Program-made: the position numbers and the translations under genes
Origin: a virus
IMG/VR virus record: IMGVR_UViG_3300028840_002513
Location: 1-46,302 of that record
DNA: 46,302 nt
Reading direction: 5' to 3' (one strand)
Notes under the pieces: model-generated
Seen by the model: only the letters and a program-made list of their open reading frames with translations
Database searches by the model: none
What the model was told of the DNA's origin: nothing
Part shown: positions 7,893 through 15,445 of the stretch, one piece after another
How positions within the stretch are numbered: position 1 is the first letter of the stretch
Layout: each line of letters begins with the position of its first letter

Positions 7893-8151
7893 AATTATTT
7901 TTCAAACTCATTTTACTTTTTTGGATATGTTTTATCATTTCATCCAATCTATCTTGCAAGAGTAAATATATATAATCTGAAACTCTATCAAATTCTTCTA
8001 TAGAGCTGTATATATCAAAAAAATATGAAGAAATATTTAATATATCTTCTAACCGAAGTCGTATCACAAAGTTAAAATTCTTAGTATCATATTCAGTTTC
8101 AGCATCAGGAAATAAACTTAAAACAATATGTTGAAATTTTTTATAGGTCAT
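7864..8151 (-). CDS. Unknown protein upstream of polymerase
   Basis: Ninety-five residues, helical, rich in aromatic and hydrophobic residues (FVIRLRLEDILNISSYFFDI, then YLLLQDRLDEMIKHIQ). Its end overlaps the polymerase start by 29 bases, so expression of the two is coupled. The ribosome site is weak. No domain recognised. Confidence 0.6.
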   Translation of the reverse strand: MTYKKFQHIVLSLFPDAETEYDTKNFNFVIRLRLEDILNISSYFFDIYSSIEEFDRVSDYIYLLLQDRLDEMIKHIQKSKMSLKNNYEKISFKNI

Positions 8152-8154
8152 ATA

Positions 8155-8892
8155 CTATATACTCGTCCTTCCTTCTTTAACATATTTTCTTATTCTTAAA
8201 TATATCTCATCACATTGTTTAACATCTTTTTCATTATGGTCAACAATATAATCTATTGCTGACTTTCTTTCTTGTGGTGTTCCAAACTGTATTTCCAACC
8301 ACTTGTCAGGATGAATCCTTGTTTTAATATCCTGATTCAACACTGTTTCAGCTATTGACCCTTGGCGATTGCTATGTAATCTCAATTTTCTTTTAGCAAT
8401 TTTCCAAACATCAGTGTGATAAATAGACCCTTCACAGGGAAAGTCAAGGTCATGCTTCTCTGCTCTCGTCCTAATAAATGGTAAGTCAAAATATGTTCCA
8501 AACTGAGTAACCAATCTGTCAAACAGCTTTAGGTGTTCAATTACAGAAACAGTTATTCGCTTATCCTTTAGACCCTTGTGTATATCAGAAGGAGTTATGT
8601 AATCCTTATAGACAACTTTACTCCCACTTACCTTAATACACCAAGATAAGATTATACCAAAATCACCATGTAGGTTAGAAGTTTCAATATCCAAAACACC
8701 AACCTTTTCTATCTGATTATCTGGTGCATTTTTATAACAGGAAGGGTGAGTAAAAGCAGAGTGCTTGTGTTCACATCTAAAGTTGACTATTTTCAACAAG
8801 TCCTGTTTGGTGCATATATTTAGATTAATCCCAAGGTCTTTTATTTGTTGACCATAATCTCTAAGTAAATCTCTTTTTAGTATCTTAGCCAT
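8155..8892 (-). CDS. RNase H-fold DEDD-type exonuclease with Zn-like N-terminus
   Basis: A 245-residue predicted 3'-5' exonuclease. It has VLDIETSNL (D68, E70), GTYFDLPFI (D136), HTDVW (D161) and HNEKDV (H219, D223), the order expected of DEDD nucleases of the YprB/RNase_H_2 type. The usual Tyr of Exo III is His here. The N-terminus has CEHKHSAFTHPSCY (C40, H42/H44, H49, C52), which looks like a small metal site preceding the nuclease fold. GAGGAATAAATA precedes the ATG. Likely DNA or RNA processing during replication; substrate not determinable. Confidence 0.8.
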   Translation of the reverse strand: MAKILKRDLLRDYGQQIKDLGINLNICTKQDLLKIVNFRCEHKHSAFTHPSCYKNAPDNQIEKVGVLDIETSNLHGDFGIILSWCIKVSGSKVVYKDYITPSDIHKGLKDKRITVSVIEHLKLFDRLVTQFGTYFDLPFIRTRAEKHDLDFPCEGSIYHTDVWKIAKRKLRLHSNRQGSIAETVLNQDIKTRIHPDKWLEIQFGTPQERKSAIDYIVDHNEKDVKQCDEIYLRIRKYVKEGRTSI

Positions 8893-8895
8893 TAT

Positions 8896-9255
8896 TTATT
8901 CCTCATTTTCAAAATATTTAAATAAATCTTCTGCACAATCAAAAACTGGAATCTCATTTTCCTCTGCCCTAACTATTTCTCTCTTTGTTCCTTCACTGGT
9001 TTCCCATCCCGGAACTAAAAACATGGCATCACATCTTTCAAGGATAACTTGATTATTGTCAAAGTATTCATTATAATCCCAATCACCTGCAAGCAACCCA
9101 CCAAGAAAATCATATCCCGGACAGAATGTGCAGAATCCAAGTTTTCTTATTTTATCATCCCAATAAATCATATTATGCAGGTTAGAAATATAACCACAAG
9201 CATCATCATTCAACTTTCCTGCAATATAAATCAATATATGTTTTTTATGAGGCAT
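8896..9255 (-). CDS. DUF4406/nucleoside deoxyribosyltransferase-like protein
   Basis: A 119-residue Rossmann-like protein. It begins with IYIAGKL after a basic leader and has GFCTFCPGYDFLGG, CDAMFLVPGWETSEGTKRE and a conserved acidic end. The [I/V]YIAG...D...PGWE.S.G...E pattern is that of DUF4406, related to nucleoside 2-deoxyribosyltransferases. Possible role in nucleotide salvage or modified-nucleotide metabolism; activity unproven. An AAGGAG site lies within the end of the upstream gene, which it overlaps by 11 bases. Confidence 0.75.
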   Translation of the reverse strand: MPHKKHILIYIAGKLNDDACGYISNLHNMIYWDDKIRKLGFCTFCPGYDFLGGLLAGDWDYNEYFDNNQVILERCDAMFLVPGWETSEGTKREIVRAEENEIPVFDCAEDLFKYFENEE

Positions 9256-9574
9256 CCTGATACTCCTTCAATAATGCTAACAATAAAATATTATAGTTTA
9301 TGTTATCAATGGATTTTTCCATCCACCAATCCATAGACCTCATTGGTTTGCCAGAATGTAATTCATCCAAACCTTGTCTCAATGAAGCCCTATGTTTTCG
9401 CCAATTACCCTCTAATGCTTCAAATGGAGTAATTCCATCCATTCTTGCTTGTAATTTAAAATTATATAACTTATCTCCACCATCAGAGTAATCAGCGGAT
9501 TTACTGCTTAAAGTTTCTTGAATCCTTGATAAAATTTCATTGATTAAAAATTCATCAAATGTTTCGTGTTTCAT
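9245..9574 (-). CDS. Conserved phage protein, DUF1599/MazG-like pattern
   Basis: A 109-residue all-helical protein with KSADYSDGGDKLYNFK and GNWRKHRASLRQGLDE, the K-x2-D-Y...NF...KH pattern of phage proteins often placed near MazG/DUF1599-type nucleotide enzymes. GGAG stands seven bases before ATG. It sits next to the DUF4406 protein and the methyltransferase, consistent with nucleotide metabolism, but the assignment is by pattern only. Confidence 0.6.
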   Translation of the reverse strand: MKHETFDEFLINEILSRIQETLSSKSADYSDGGDKLYNFKLQARMDGITPFEALEGNWRKHRASLRQGLDELHSGKPMRSMDWWMEKSIDNINYNILLLALLKEYQDAS

Positions 9575-9587
9575 AATTTAACTCCAA

Positions 9588-10196
9588 TCATATTAAATAA
9601 TTTTGTGCTAATCTATTTTCAGCAACACCACAATATTTTTCAGAAATATCTATACCTATATAATTTCTGCCTAATTGTTTAGCAGCTACACAAGTTGTTC
9701 CAGACCCAACATTTGGGTCAACTACTAAATCACCTTCTTTAGTAAATGCATCAATAAAAAACATTGCATCGTCAACAGACTGTTCCCAATTATCAGTTCT
9801 GTGAGATTTAGATTTTTCTGTTGACAACAAATTACAAACCCAATTTAATGGTTGAGATTTACCTTTAGTAAAAACCATTATAGTTTTTGCCGCCTGAAAA
9901 ATCTTTCTTGGAAACACACTATTATGTCCACGCCTGTTCAAAATATGAAACAAGTAAAAGAAATTTAAGTTTTCACACACAGGAATAAATGTTTCTTTAA
10001 ACCAATAATCCGAGGCATAGAAAACAGCAAAATGACCTTCCTTTAAAACTCTTTTTGCCATTTTAGATATATTAATGTAGTTAGATATACCTTCTTTTCC
10101 ATAAGGTGGGTCAACAAAAATCATATCTATGCTGTTCTCAGGCCAATCTTTCATTACTTCTAAAAAATCACCACATATAATCTTATTTGGAATCAC
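9588..10196 (-). CDS. DNA methyltransferase, beta-class (N6-adenine or N4-cytosine)
   Basis: A 202-residue protein from a GTG start with GGGAG upstream. Motif IV DPPY (residues 29-32) comes first and the SAM-binding motif DPNVGSGTTCVAAKQLGR (about 157-174) comes last, the permuted order of the beta class. The FxGxG-type motif carries Asn-Val instead of the usual Phe. N-terminal GDFLEVMKDWPENSIDMIF is typical for the family. No restriction enzyme is encoded beside it, so it most likely methylates phage DNA against host restriction. Confidence 0.9.
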   Translation of the reverse strand: MIPNKIICGDFLEVMKDWPENSIDMIFVDPPYGKEGISNYINISKMAKRVLKEGHFAVFYASDYWFKETFIPVCENLNFFYLFHILNRRGHNSVFPRKIFQAAKTIMVFTKGKSQPLNWVCNLLSTEKSKSHRTDNWEQSVDDAMFFIDAFTKEGDLVVDPNVGSGTTCVAAKQLGRNYIGIDISEKYCGVAENRLAQNYLI

Positions 10197-10198
10197 AT

Positions 10199-10612
10199 TT
10201 AACTCCCATTCTTTAATTTTTCAATTTCCTTCTTATCTTTAGGTTTGCTAATTAACAAACTGCCTAATCCAAATCCACCCAATGCAGGTATTAACAAACC
10301 TATCGGGCCTTCTGGTGAAAATAATCTCTGCTGAAAAGCTTCTGATACTTCCATACTTTTGTTCAATAAATTCTTATGCAGTAAATATTGAAATTCCATT
10401 TTTGTCCTCACATACTTGGCATCAAACAAAGAAGTATATGGCATCCATTTCAGTATAGGAATGTTGACATCCGTAGTTTCTATAATTTCATTAGGAATAT
10501 AACAAGGTGTAACTGCATCCTGAAATGAGGAACATCCAATCATAACAGTAAGAACAATGGCACAAACAAATGTAACAGAAGTAGTAAATATTTTTTTAAG
10601 TTTTTCTTTCAT
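10199..10612 (-). CDS. Putative lipoprotein/membrane protein
   Basis: A 137-residue protein. The start at 10612 is chosen because it overlaps the upstream stop by ATGA and has GGAGAGAG nine bases before it; the ATG at 10627 would place that site inside the gene. A basic N-terminus is followed by a hydrophobic helix ending in VMIGCSS, close to a lipobox (Met at -3 is atypical), so Cys acylation is possible. A second hydrophobic segment, GPIGLLIPALGGFGLGSLLI, lies near the C-terminus. Function unknown; superinfection exclusion or envelope interaction would be guesses. Confidence 0.6.
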   Translation of the reverse strand: MKEKLKKIFTTSVTFVCAIVLTVMIGCSSFQDAVTPCYIPNEIIETTDVNIPILKWMPYTSLFDAKYVRTKMEFQYLLHKNLLNKSMEVSEAFQQRLFSPEGPIGLLIPALGGFGLGSLLISKPKDKKEIEKLKNGS

Positions 10613-10989
10613 TTCTTCTCTCTCCATACATCGTTTCCTGTACCACTATTAACTAACTTATCAACAAATGATTTGGTAAGTTCGTGTCCCTTTTTCTTTT
10701 TTACAGGTTCAGTCCATCTGTTACCATTCTCAATAGATATTAAACCATATTTATCACTTGCCACTTGGGATAAAATATAAGTATCCCATCTGTGACAATC
10801 AAATATCTCAATCCTGTCTCCTATACTATAAGTTTTCTCTGGTTTCTTCTCGGCCTTCTTCTTTTCGTCCCTTTTCTTCTTAATTGATTCTATTTTTGCT
10901 TCAATATCTTTTTTAGAGTTTTCTAAAAAATTCAACTCATCCCCAGAACCAACATACATTAATTCAAATTCTTCTGCTGTTTTTGTCAT
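10609..10989 (-). CDS. Unknown charged protein
   Basis: A 126-residue protein with a lysine- and glutamate-rich coiled coil (about residues 25-50) followed by a globular part (TYSIGDRIEIFDCHRWDTYI) that looks like a small SH3-type barrel. It overlaps the resolvase-like gene upstream by 26 bases and the next start by ATGA. No known family recognised. Confidence 0.55.
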   Translation of the reverse strand: MTKTAEEFELMYVGSGDELNFLENSKKDIEAKIESIKKKRDEKKKAEKKPEKTYSIGDRIEIFDCHRWDTYILSQVASDKYGLISIENGNRWTEPVKKKKGHELTKSFVDKLVNSGTGNDVWREKK

Positions 10990-11296
10990 TTTTCAATTCC
11001 TTTGCTAAATTAATTAAATCTTGTTCATCTATAATAAAGAACCTTCCACGCTGTCCTTTATATTTTAATTCACCCACACCAATCTTTCCTTCTTTGGCTG
11101 ACTTAATCCTGACTTCTTCCATCAAGACCTGCAACCATTTAGGTATAGTTTTCCTGTATTTACACTCAATATATAATCTATCGTGTATTATATCACCCCT
11201 TGTATGATAAGAGCTTCCACCTGATAATGGTGTTCTCCTTGCACTAAATAATTTAGCTGTATCTCTTTCATTTACTTTCCAAGATTTATCAGACAT
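10964..11296 (-). CDS. Putative Holliday junction resolvase-like PD-(D/E)XK nuclease
   Basis: A 110-residue protein. ERDTAKLFSARRTPLSGG is followed by TRGDIIHDRLYIECKYR, giving D...E-x-K with the spacing of small phage and archaeal resolvase-type nucleases. A basic helical C-terminus follows. Strong AAGGAG before the ATG, formed by the last codons of the tiny gene upstream. Context in a replication/recombination operon supports branch resolution, but a structure-specific endonuclease of other type is possible. Confidence 0.7.
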   Translation of the reverse strand: MSDKSWKVNERDTAKLFSARRTPLSGGSSYHTRGDIIHDRLYIECKYRKTIPKWLQVLMEEVRIKSAKEGKIGVGELKYKGQRGRFFIIDEQDLINLAKELKNDKNSRRI

Positions 11297-11299
11297 TGG

Positions 11300-11449
11300 T
11301 TACTCCTTTTTCCTTAATTGTTCATTAGATGATTTATTAATTTTGTGTGAAAGTTCTGCACAAGATTTTATGGCATAAAATACTCCTAAAAAACATATTA
11401 ATATACATGCTGACAAAAAAATTCCACAAGCATATCCACTACAACCCAT
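11300..11449 (-). CDS. Tiny Cys-rich membrane protein
   Basis: A 49-residue open frame (MGCSGYACGIFLSACILICF...). It has one transmembrane helix (about residues 8-27) rich in Cys, then a hydrophilic tail. An AGGTGGAG-like ribosome site overlaps the upstream gene's end, and its own last codons (AAGGAGTAA) form the ribosome site of the resolvase-like gene. The dense fit argues for a real gene. Function unknown. Confidence 0.55.
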   Translation of the reverse strand: MGCSGYACGIFLSACILICFLGVFYAIKSCAELSHKINKSSNEQLRKKE

Positions 11450-11454
11450 AATTT

Positions 11455-11664
11455 TTAAACTCCACCTTTCGTAACATCAGGGGTTAGTGCAAGATAAGCA
11501 TTATATTCAAGGTCTAAAATACTTCCATCAGAGTGTTTCTTCTTTCCACACACAGGACAAATCTTTACCTGCTCGTCCATATAATAAATTATAAACCAAT
11601 GTTTCCCATTTTTACAATTTTTTATACATCCTTCAATAAGCCAATCAGTTACATCCATTTCCAT
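11455..11664 (-). CDS. Small zinc-ribbon-like protein
   Basis: Sixty-nine residues from ATG 11664 (an ATG at 11706 would overlap the tiny gene upstream). CIKNCKNGKHW and VKICPVCGKKKH give Cys pairs arranged as a small zinc ribbon. Acidic C-terminus with LDLEYNAYLALTPD. The ribosome site is AAAGG about a dozen bases upstream, so the exact start is uncertain. Function unknown. Confidence 0.55.
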   Translation of the reverse strand: MEMDVTDWLIEGCIKNCKNGKHWFIIYYMDEQVKICPVCGKKKHSDGSILDLEYNAYLALTPDVTKGGV

Positions 11665-11674
11665 TATAACACCA

Positions 11675-11785
11675 TTACCTTTTCTTTTTATTATAATATT
11701 CAGCAATAATACGTTCTACTAACACTCCAATTAAAATACCAAACCAGAGACCAATAATCATTATTCCTATATTTTCCATGTTCAT
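11675..11785 (-). CDS. Tiny membrane protein coupled to primase
   Basis: A 36-residue open frame whose ATG overlaps the primase stop (ATGA). It is essentially one transmembrane helix (IGIMIIGLWFGILIGVLV) followed by ERIIAEYYNKKKR. Basic C-terminus inside, by the positive-inside rule. Below the size limit of most gene finders. Function unknown; see the finding on micro-membrane genes. Confidence 0.55.
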   Translation of the reverse strand: MNMENIGIMIIGLWFGILIGVLVERIIAEYYNKKKR

Positions 11786-12585
11786 AACAACATTACCTTT
11801 TCAAAATAACTTAATAACATTTCCTTATTTAATGATTCCTTATTAGACCACTTTCTTAAATCCTTATATGGTGGAATAATAACCTTAACTCTCTTTCCTA
11901 TTCCTTTCAAAGCATTGCCCAAGGTGTATGCCCCATTCTGTCCCGCTCTATTCTCATCATTGTCTGACATTATTATAACTATTGAAACATCACACAGGTT
12001 CATTATAATTTTATTTCCTGATGAATTATTTAGCCGTCCCACAGCGTTCAAACCTAAATCAAGAGCAGCAGCAGTATCAGATGTTCCTTCGGTGATTACC
12101 AATGGCTCTCTATACAGCTTGTGATTTGTTGGAAGAAACACACCTATCTTAGAACCCTTAACCATCAACTTCCTCTCCTGATTCTGTCTCTGAATACCAA
12201 CTATATCAAAATTTTCATTGCGAACAGGGAAGGTATAATATTCTCCATCAAAACCAATCCCTAATCTTAACAATGATTTAGGCTTCAGACCTTTTAATGC
12301 TCCGAATTGTTGAACTCGCCAACTCTCACAGTTTCTCATATAGGAAGTATTTAATGAGTCCCAATTTATAGGTGTATAATATCCAGCTTTACTGCCATTA
12401 ACTTTCACCTTAATTTTTGAAATTTCGTGAACTGTTCCTTTCTGGCTATATTCAGGAATTCTTGAACACTTGGCATATTTTCCATCTGAAGAAACCATAC
12501 ACCAGTCCGGCTTCTGACACACAGGACAGTTGATATCTAAATCACCAATTCTTATCCATTTCTTAGTCATAATTTCAACAATCAT
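11782..12585 (-). CDS. DNA primase (T7-type, zinc finger plus TOPRIM)
   Basis: A 267-residue primase. The N-terminal zinc finger uses C20, C23, C29 and C40 (CPVCQKPDWC...KC). The TOPRIM domain has ITEGTSDTAAALDLG (about 163-178) and MSDNDENRAGQNGA (about 207-220), giving the catalytic Glu and Asp-x-Asp. Length and order match the primase half of T7 gp4, but the helicase half is a separate gene upstream. It makes RNA primers for the lagging strand. The first ATG (12585) has GAAGG close by; ATG 12570 (MTKKW) is an alternative. Confidence 0.92.
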   Translation of the reverse strand: MIVEIMTKKWIRIGDLDINCPVCQKPDWCMVSSDGKYAKCSRIPEYSQKGTVHEISKIKVKVNGSKAGYYTPINWDSLNTSYMRNCESWRVQQFGALKGLKPKSLLRLGIGFDGEYYTFPVRNENFDIVGIQRQNQERKLMVKGSKIGVFLPTNHKLYREPLVITEGTSDTAAALDLGLNAVGRLNNSSGNKIIMNLCDVSIVIIMSDNDENRAGQNGAYTLGNALKGIGKRVKVIIPPYKDLRKWSNKESLNKEMLLSYFEKVMLL

Positions 12586-12787
12586 TTAACCTTCGGATTG
12601 CTCTTCGTTCCAACCAGTTTGCTGTTTTTTGTTTAGTATAACCACAAATTTTACATTTTAATGTCATTTCATAATCAACTGGCCCACCATAATATCTCCC
12701 AACTGTTCTATATTCAATTAACTTAAATTTATGTGTCTTATTATCAACACATTTTGCTAAATCACTAACACTAATATTATTTTCCAT
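12575..12787 (-). CDS. Small Cys-pair protein between helicase and primase
   Basis: Seventy residues with AAGGAATATT before the ATG. It contains CKICGYTKQKT, a zinc-knuckle-like pair with an upstream Cys/His (KCVDNKTHKF), and a basic C-terminus (ERRAIRRLND). Overlaps the primase start by 11 bases. Location suggests a replisome accessory; no family recognised. Confidence 0.55.
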   Translation of the reverse strand: MENNISVSDLAKCVDNKTHKFKLIEYRTVGRYYGGPVDYEMTLKCKICGYTKQKTANWLERRAIRRLNDC

Positions 12788-12805
12788 AATATTCCTTTCT
12801 TATGT

Positions 12806-12877
12806 TTATTCAAATAGAAAAAACAAACTTATTAATAACATTATAATTCCCAAAAACACTAATATTCCCATATCCAT
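12806..12877 (-). CDS. Tiny membrane peptide coupled to helicase
   Basis: A 23-codon frame whose ATG overlaps the helicase stop (TAATG). The peptide is one hydrophobic helix, MDMGILVFLGIIMLL and onward to FLFE. No charged domain. The position and stop/start coupling repeat the pattern at 11675 and 22797. Could be chance in AT-rich DNA, hence modest confidence. Confidence 0.4.
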   Translation of the reverse strand: MDMGILVFLGIIMLLISLFFLFE

Positions 12878-13728
12878 TACTTGAATACCTCACTTTCTTT
12901 TTTGTAATCTTCAAACCTTGCTAATCCTTTATTGAAAAAACAGTTGACTTTTCCTGTTGGCCCATTCCTATTCTTGGCCACTATTATTTCTGCATTTCCA
13001 TCATCAAGATTTGGCTTGTAGTAATCTTCTCTATATAGAAATAATATAATATCTGCATCTTGTTCTAATGAACCAGAATCTCTCAGGTCAGATAAAAATG
13101 GTCTGTGGTTGTCTCTTATATCCGGCGACCTATTTAGTTGAGAAAGCACCACAACAGGTTTATTTAAATTTAAGGCCAGTGCCTTTAATCTACGAGATAT
13201 ATCTGACATTTCTTCTACTCTGCCAACATTATTACCACCTGTTCCACCCATCAGTTGTATATAATCAATGATTACCATATCAATATCATCAACTCTTGAT
13301 ATTTTATTAGCAATCGAGTTTGGTGTAATATAAGATGAGTTGTCAAACCAAATATCTCTCCTCTCCAGTTCCTTCTTAGCCATCTCCAGTTTGCCAAAAG
13401 CAGAATCCAATAATTGTCCGTGATAAAACTTATACAGATTTACCTCTGCTAAGTTTGCCAACATTCTTTGAACAACCATAGTTGGACTCATTTCAATGCT
13501 AAAAAATACTACTCTATTTTCCTTCCCGGATTCAAGAGCAATATCTACAGCTAAACTGGTCTTACCCATTGATGGCCTTGCAGCAATAATAACATACTCC
13601 GCTGGTTTCAATCCTCTAATCTTATCATCTAACTGATACAATCCAGTTGGCAACCCATCTTTTCTATCATTAATATCTGAAAGAGCTTTACCCGAAATGT
13701 CTCTAACTGAAATAATTTCATCGCTCAT
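12877..13728 (-). CDS. DnaB-family replicative helicase (RecA domain only)
   Basis: A 283-residue helicase, shorter than bacterial DnaB because the N-terminal primase-binding domain is missing. Walker A ARPSMGKTSLA (49-59), Walker B MVIIDYIQLM (151-160), VLSQLNRSP sensor motif, DLRDSGSLEQDADIILF and the loop AKNRNGPTG near the C-terminus are all present. AGGAAGATAA precedes ATG. It unwinds the fork 5'-3' and pairs functionally with the separate primase gene downstream, together equivalent to T7 gp4. Confidence 0.95.
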   Translation of the reverse strand: MSDEIISVRDISGKALSDINDRKDGLPTGLYQLDDKIRGLKPAEYVIIAARPSMGKTSLAVDIALESGKENRVVFFSIEMSPTMVVQRMLANLAEVNLYKFYHGQLLDSAFGKLEMAKKELERRDIWFDNSSYITPNSIANKISRVDDIDMVIIDYIQLMGGTGGNNVGRVEEMSDISRRLKALALNLNKPVVVLSQLNRSPDIRDNHRPFLSDLRDSGSLEQDADIILFLYREDYYKPNLDDGNAEIIVAKNRNGPTGKVNCFFNKGLARFEDYKKESEVFK

Positions 13729-14239
13729 TTATCTTCCTAAAACATTCAACACAATATTTTACTTGATATATGCAGTCATCAAGAGCATTATGGGTTTTCT
13801 CATTTTTTGATTTATCATATACTACATTTGACAAATCCACAAGAGTTCTTATATCCCTCATTTTTCTGTAAGGTATTGGTTGTTTCAGTTTCATTAGATG
13901 ATAAGCATTAGTTAGTATAGGAAAATCAAATGTAGCGTGTGCCCAAGCAGCATCAAATTGATTAACCTTACAAAATGTCTGGAAATGTCCCAAGACTTTA
14001 GTAACAGGCTGAGCATTACTTATCATTTTATTAATCACATCTTTATCCTGCTCAAACCACCACTTTATTGTATCTCCCCTGACCTCAAACCCATTATCCA
14101 AGCTATCTTGTATCTGTATATTTTCACAAAATGTCCAAGTTATTTCACCAGTGTCTCGGTCAAAATAGCAAGCACCTATTTGAGTTATAAGTGCTTTTGT
14201 TCCTGTTCCCAAAGTCTCTATGTCCAACATTAAATCCAT
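13718..14239 (-). CDS. DEDDh 3'-5' exonuclease (RNase T/Rv2179c-like)
   Basis: A 173-residue RNase H-fold nuclease. LMLDIETLGTG gives Exo I, WAHATFDFPIL gives Exo II, and KTHNALDDCIYQV gives the H-x4-D Exo III of DEDDh enzymes. W-F-E-Q-D-K-D and RDIRTLVDL are typical of the Rv2179c-like exoribonuclease group. Could proofread, trim nucleic acids or supply nucleotides. AAGGATTAATT precedes ATG; the end overlaps the helicase start by 11 bases. Confidence 0.85.
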   Translation of the reverse strand: MDLMLDIETLGTGTKALITQIGACYFDRDTGEITWTFCENIQIQDSLDNGFEVRGDTIKWWFEQDKDVINKMISNAQPVTKVLGHFQTFCKVNQFDAAWAHATFDFPILTNAYHLMKLKQPIPYRKMRDIRTLVDLSNVVYDKSKNEKTHNALDDCIYQVKYCVECFRKINER

Positions 14240-14259
14240 AATTAATCCTTATTTAAAAA
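14240..14259 (-). repeat. 20-nt repeat spanning gene end and ribosome site, copy 1
   Basis: The same 20 bases occur at 14425-14444. In both copies they carry the upstream gene's stop, the AAGGA ribosome site and the spacer to the next start, but in different reading frames: here they encode FLNKD-stop. Confidence 0.85.
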
Positions 14260-14424
14260 TATCCTAAACAAATCATTCATTTCTGTTTGGAAAAAACACT
14301 GTTGTCTAATTTCATTTAATTCTTTTTCTGTTAATATCTTAGTCTGGAAGCTACCATCAAAATAAATTGTTTGAGTATAAACACCTTTATCTGTTTTTCG
14401 TATAATTGTATTTTTACAATTCAC
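14242..14424 (-). CDS. Small unknown protein
   Basis: Sixty residues from a GTG start with AAGGATTAATT upstream. Sequence includes GVYTQTIYFDGSFQTKILTE and a helical acidic C-terminus ending FLNKD. No domain recognised. It lies between SSB and the DEDDh exonuclease, and both of its borders carry the same 20-nt sequence. Confidence 0.55.
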   Translation of the reverse strand: MNCKNTIIRKTDKGVYTQTIYFDGSFQTKILTEKELNEIRQQCFFQTEMNDLFRIFLNKD

Positions 14425-14444
14425 AATTAATCCTTATTTAAAAA
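14425..14444 (-). repeat. 20-nt repeat spanning gene end and ribosome site, copy 2
   Basis: Identical to 14240-14259. In this copy the frame encodes the SSB terminal FK-stop before the AAGGATTAATT ribosome site. Confidence 0.85.
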
Positions 14445-14799
14445 CATCTTCATCATCAGAATTATTCTTAGAGTTACTATTCTTCCCTAAATTTCCAGTA
14501 AATTGAAAAGAATTAACATTAATTTTAATTCTTGACCTGTTTTGTCCCTGTTCATTTTGCCATCTATCTTGCTGTAATCTTCCTACAACAAAGATATTAC
14601 TTCCCTTACTAAAGTATTTCACAATATTTTCACCAGTTTTTCCAAAAGCAGAGCAACTAAAAAAGGAAGTATTTTCATATTCGCCACTTTTAAAATTAAC
14701 TGCAATATCAAAATTAGCTACTGGTTTTTGATTTTGTGTGTAGCTTAATTCGGGGTCTCTTACTAAGTTTCCTGCTAATACCACTTGATTAAAATTCAT
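14434..14799 (-). CDS. ssb: Single-stranded DNA-binding protein
   Basis: A 121-residue OB-fold SSB. MNFNQVVLAGNLVRDPELSY is the standard opening, followed by VANFDIAVN, FFSCSAFGKTGENIVKYFSKG and VVGRLQQDRW. A Ser/Asn linker leads to an acidic tail DDEDVFK; unlike the usual SSB tip, which ends at Phe, it has an extra terminal Lys. It coats ssDNA for the polymerase, helicase and ERF protein in the same operon. GGAG eight bases before ATG. Confidence 0.95.
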   Translation of the reverse strand: MNFNQVVLAGNLVRDPELSYTQNQKPVANFDIAVNFKSGEYENTSFFSCSAFGKTGENIVKYFSKGSNIFVVGRLQQDRWQNEQGQNRSRIKINVNSFQFTGNLGKNSNSKNNSDDEDVFK

Positions 14800-15023
14800 T
14801 TTTGTTTCTCCAATTTTTCAATAGTTTTTTTGATTAATGTTAGTGCTCCATCCTTTCTATGATGTTGAACAGCACAAGATGAAATAACACCATTATCTAT
14901 AAATCCCTTAACTGAATATGAATATAAGTCCGGGTCAGTTGCATCCCAATAAACTTTATGTTCATTGTGAATATTCAAAAATCCAATTAATTGACCATTT
15001 ACTTTTATCTCTACATTTAACAT
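14796..15023 (-). CDS. Small unknown protein next to SSB
   Basis: Seventy-five residues; ATG 15023 overlaps the upstream stop (TAATG) and the end overlaps the SSB start (ATGA). Beta-rich N-terminal part (LNVEIKVNGQLIGFLNIHNE) and a helical C-terminus. No known family. Tight coupling suggests a role with SSB or the recombination proteins. Confidence 0.6.
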   Translation of the reverse strand: MLNVEIKVNGQLIGFLNIHNEHKVYWDATDPDLYSYSVKGFIDNGVISSCAVQHHRKDGALTLIKKTIEKLEKQK

Positions 15024-15445
15024 TAGTAACCTTTCCACCAATTATCAGCAGGATGAACATCTGCACCCAATTCAATTCCATAATGATACACTTTATTTAT
15101 AAATTCTGAAGTTTCAGCTCTGTTCAATCTACTTAAATCCCTAACATAATATTTCCCTATCCTTGCATCTGGTTGAAACTTGGTCAGGAATTTCTGCTTC
15201 AAACAATAGTGAATATATTCTTCATTATTTTCACCTATTGTCTTGCATATCTCAGGAATTAAATGCCCCCAATAATATCCCAACTGATTGGGAGTTTTAC
15301 ACTTATCCCTTGGTTGGATTATTACATTTATTTCCTGCCCAATATGATTAGGTAGAGACAGAAACTTATCCAATATCCTTGCATCTGGTTTAGGATATTC
15401 AATACCTAAATCTGTAATTGTAGCTGATACTTTTAAAGTTTTCAT
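15023..15445 (-). CDS. NinB-like recombination-associated protein
   Basis: A 140-residue protein with KTPNQLGYYWGHLIPEICK, YIHYCLKQKFL and SEFINKVYHYGIELGADVHP, the Q-x-x-Y-Y-W-G...LK..FL...ef...i..G pattern of phage proteins annotated as NinB or recombination proteins. The lambda relative (Orf/NinB) is a recombination mediator. Start overlaps the ERF stop by ATGA, and the pairing with ERF and SSB fits a recombination module. Confidence 0.6.
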   Translation of the reverse strand: MKTLKVSATITDLGIEYPKPDARILDKFLSLPNHIGQEINVIIQPRDKCKTPNQLGYYWGHLIPEICKTIGENNEEYIHYCLKQKFLTKFQPDARIGKYYVRDLSRLNRAETSEFINKVYHYGIELGADVHPADNWWKGY

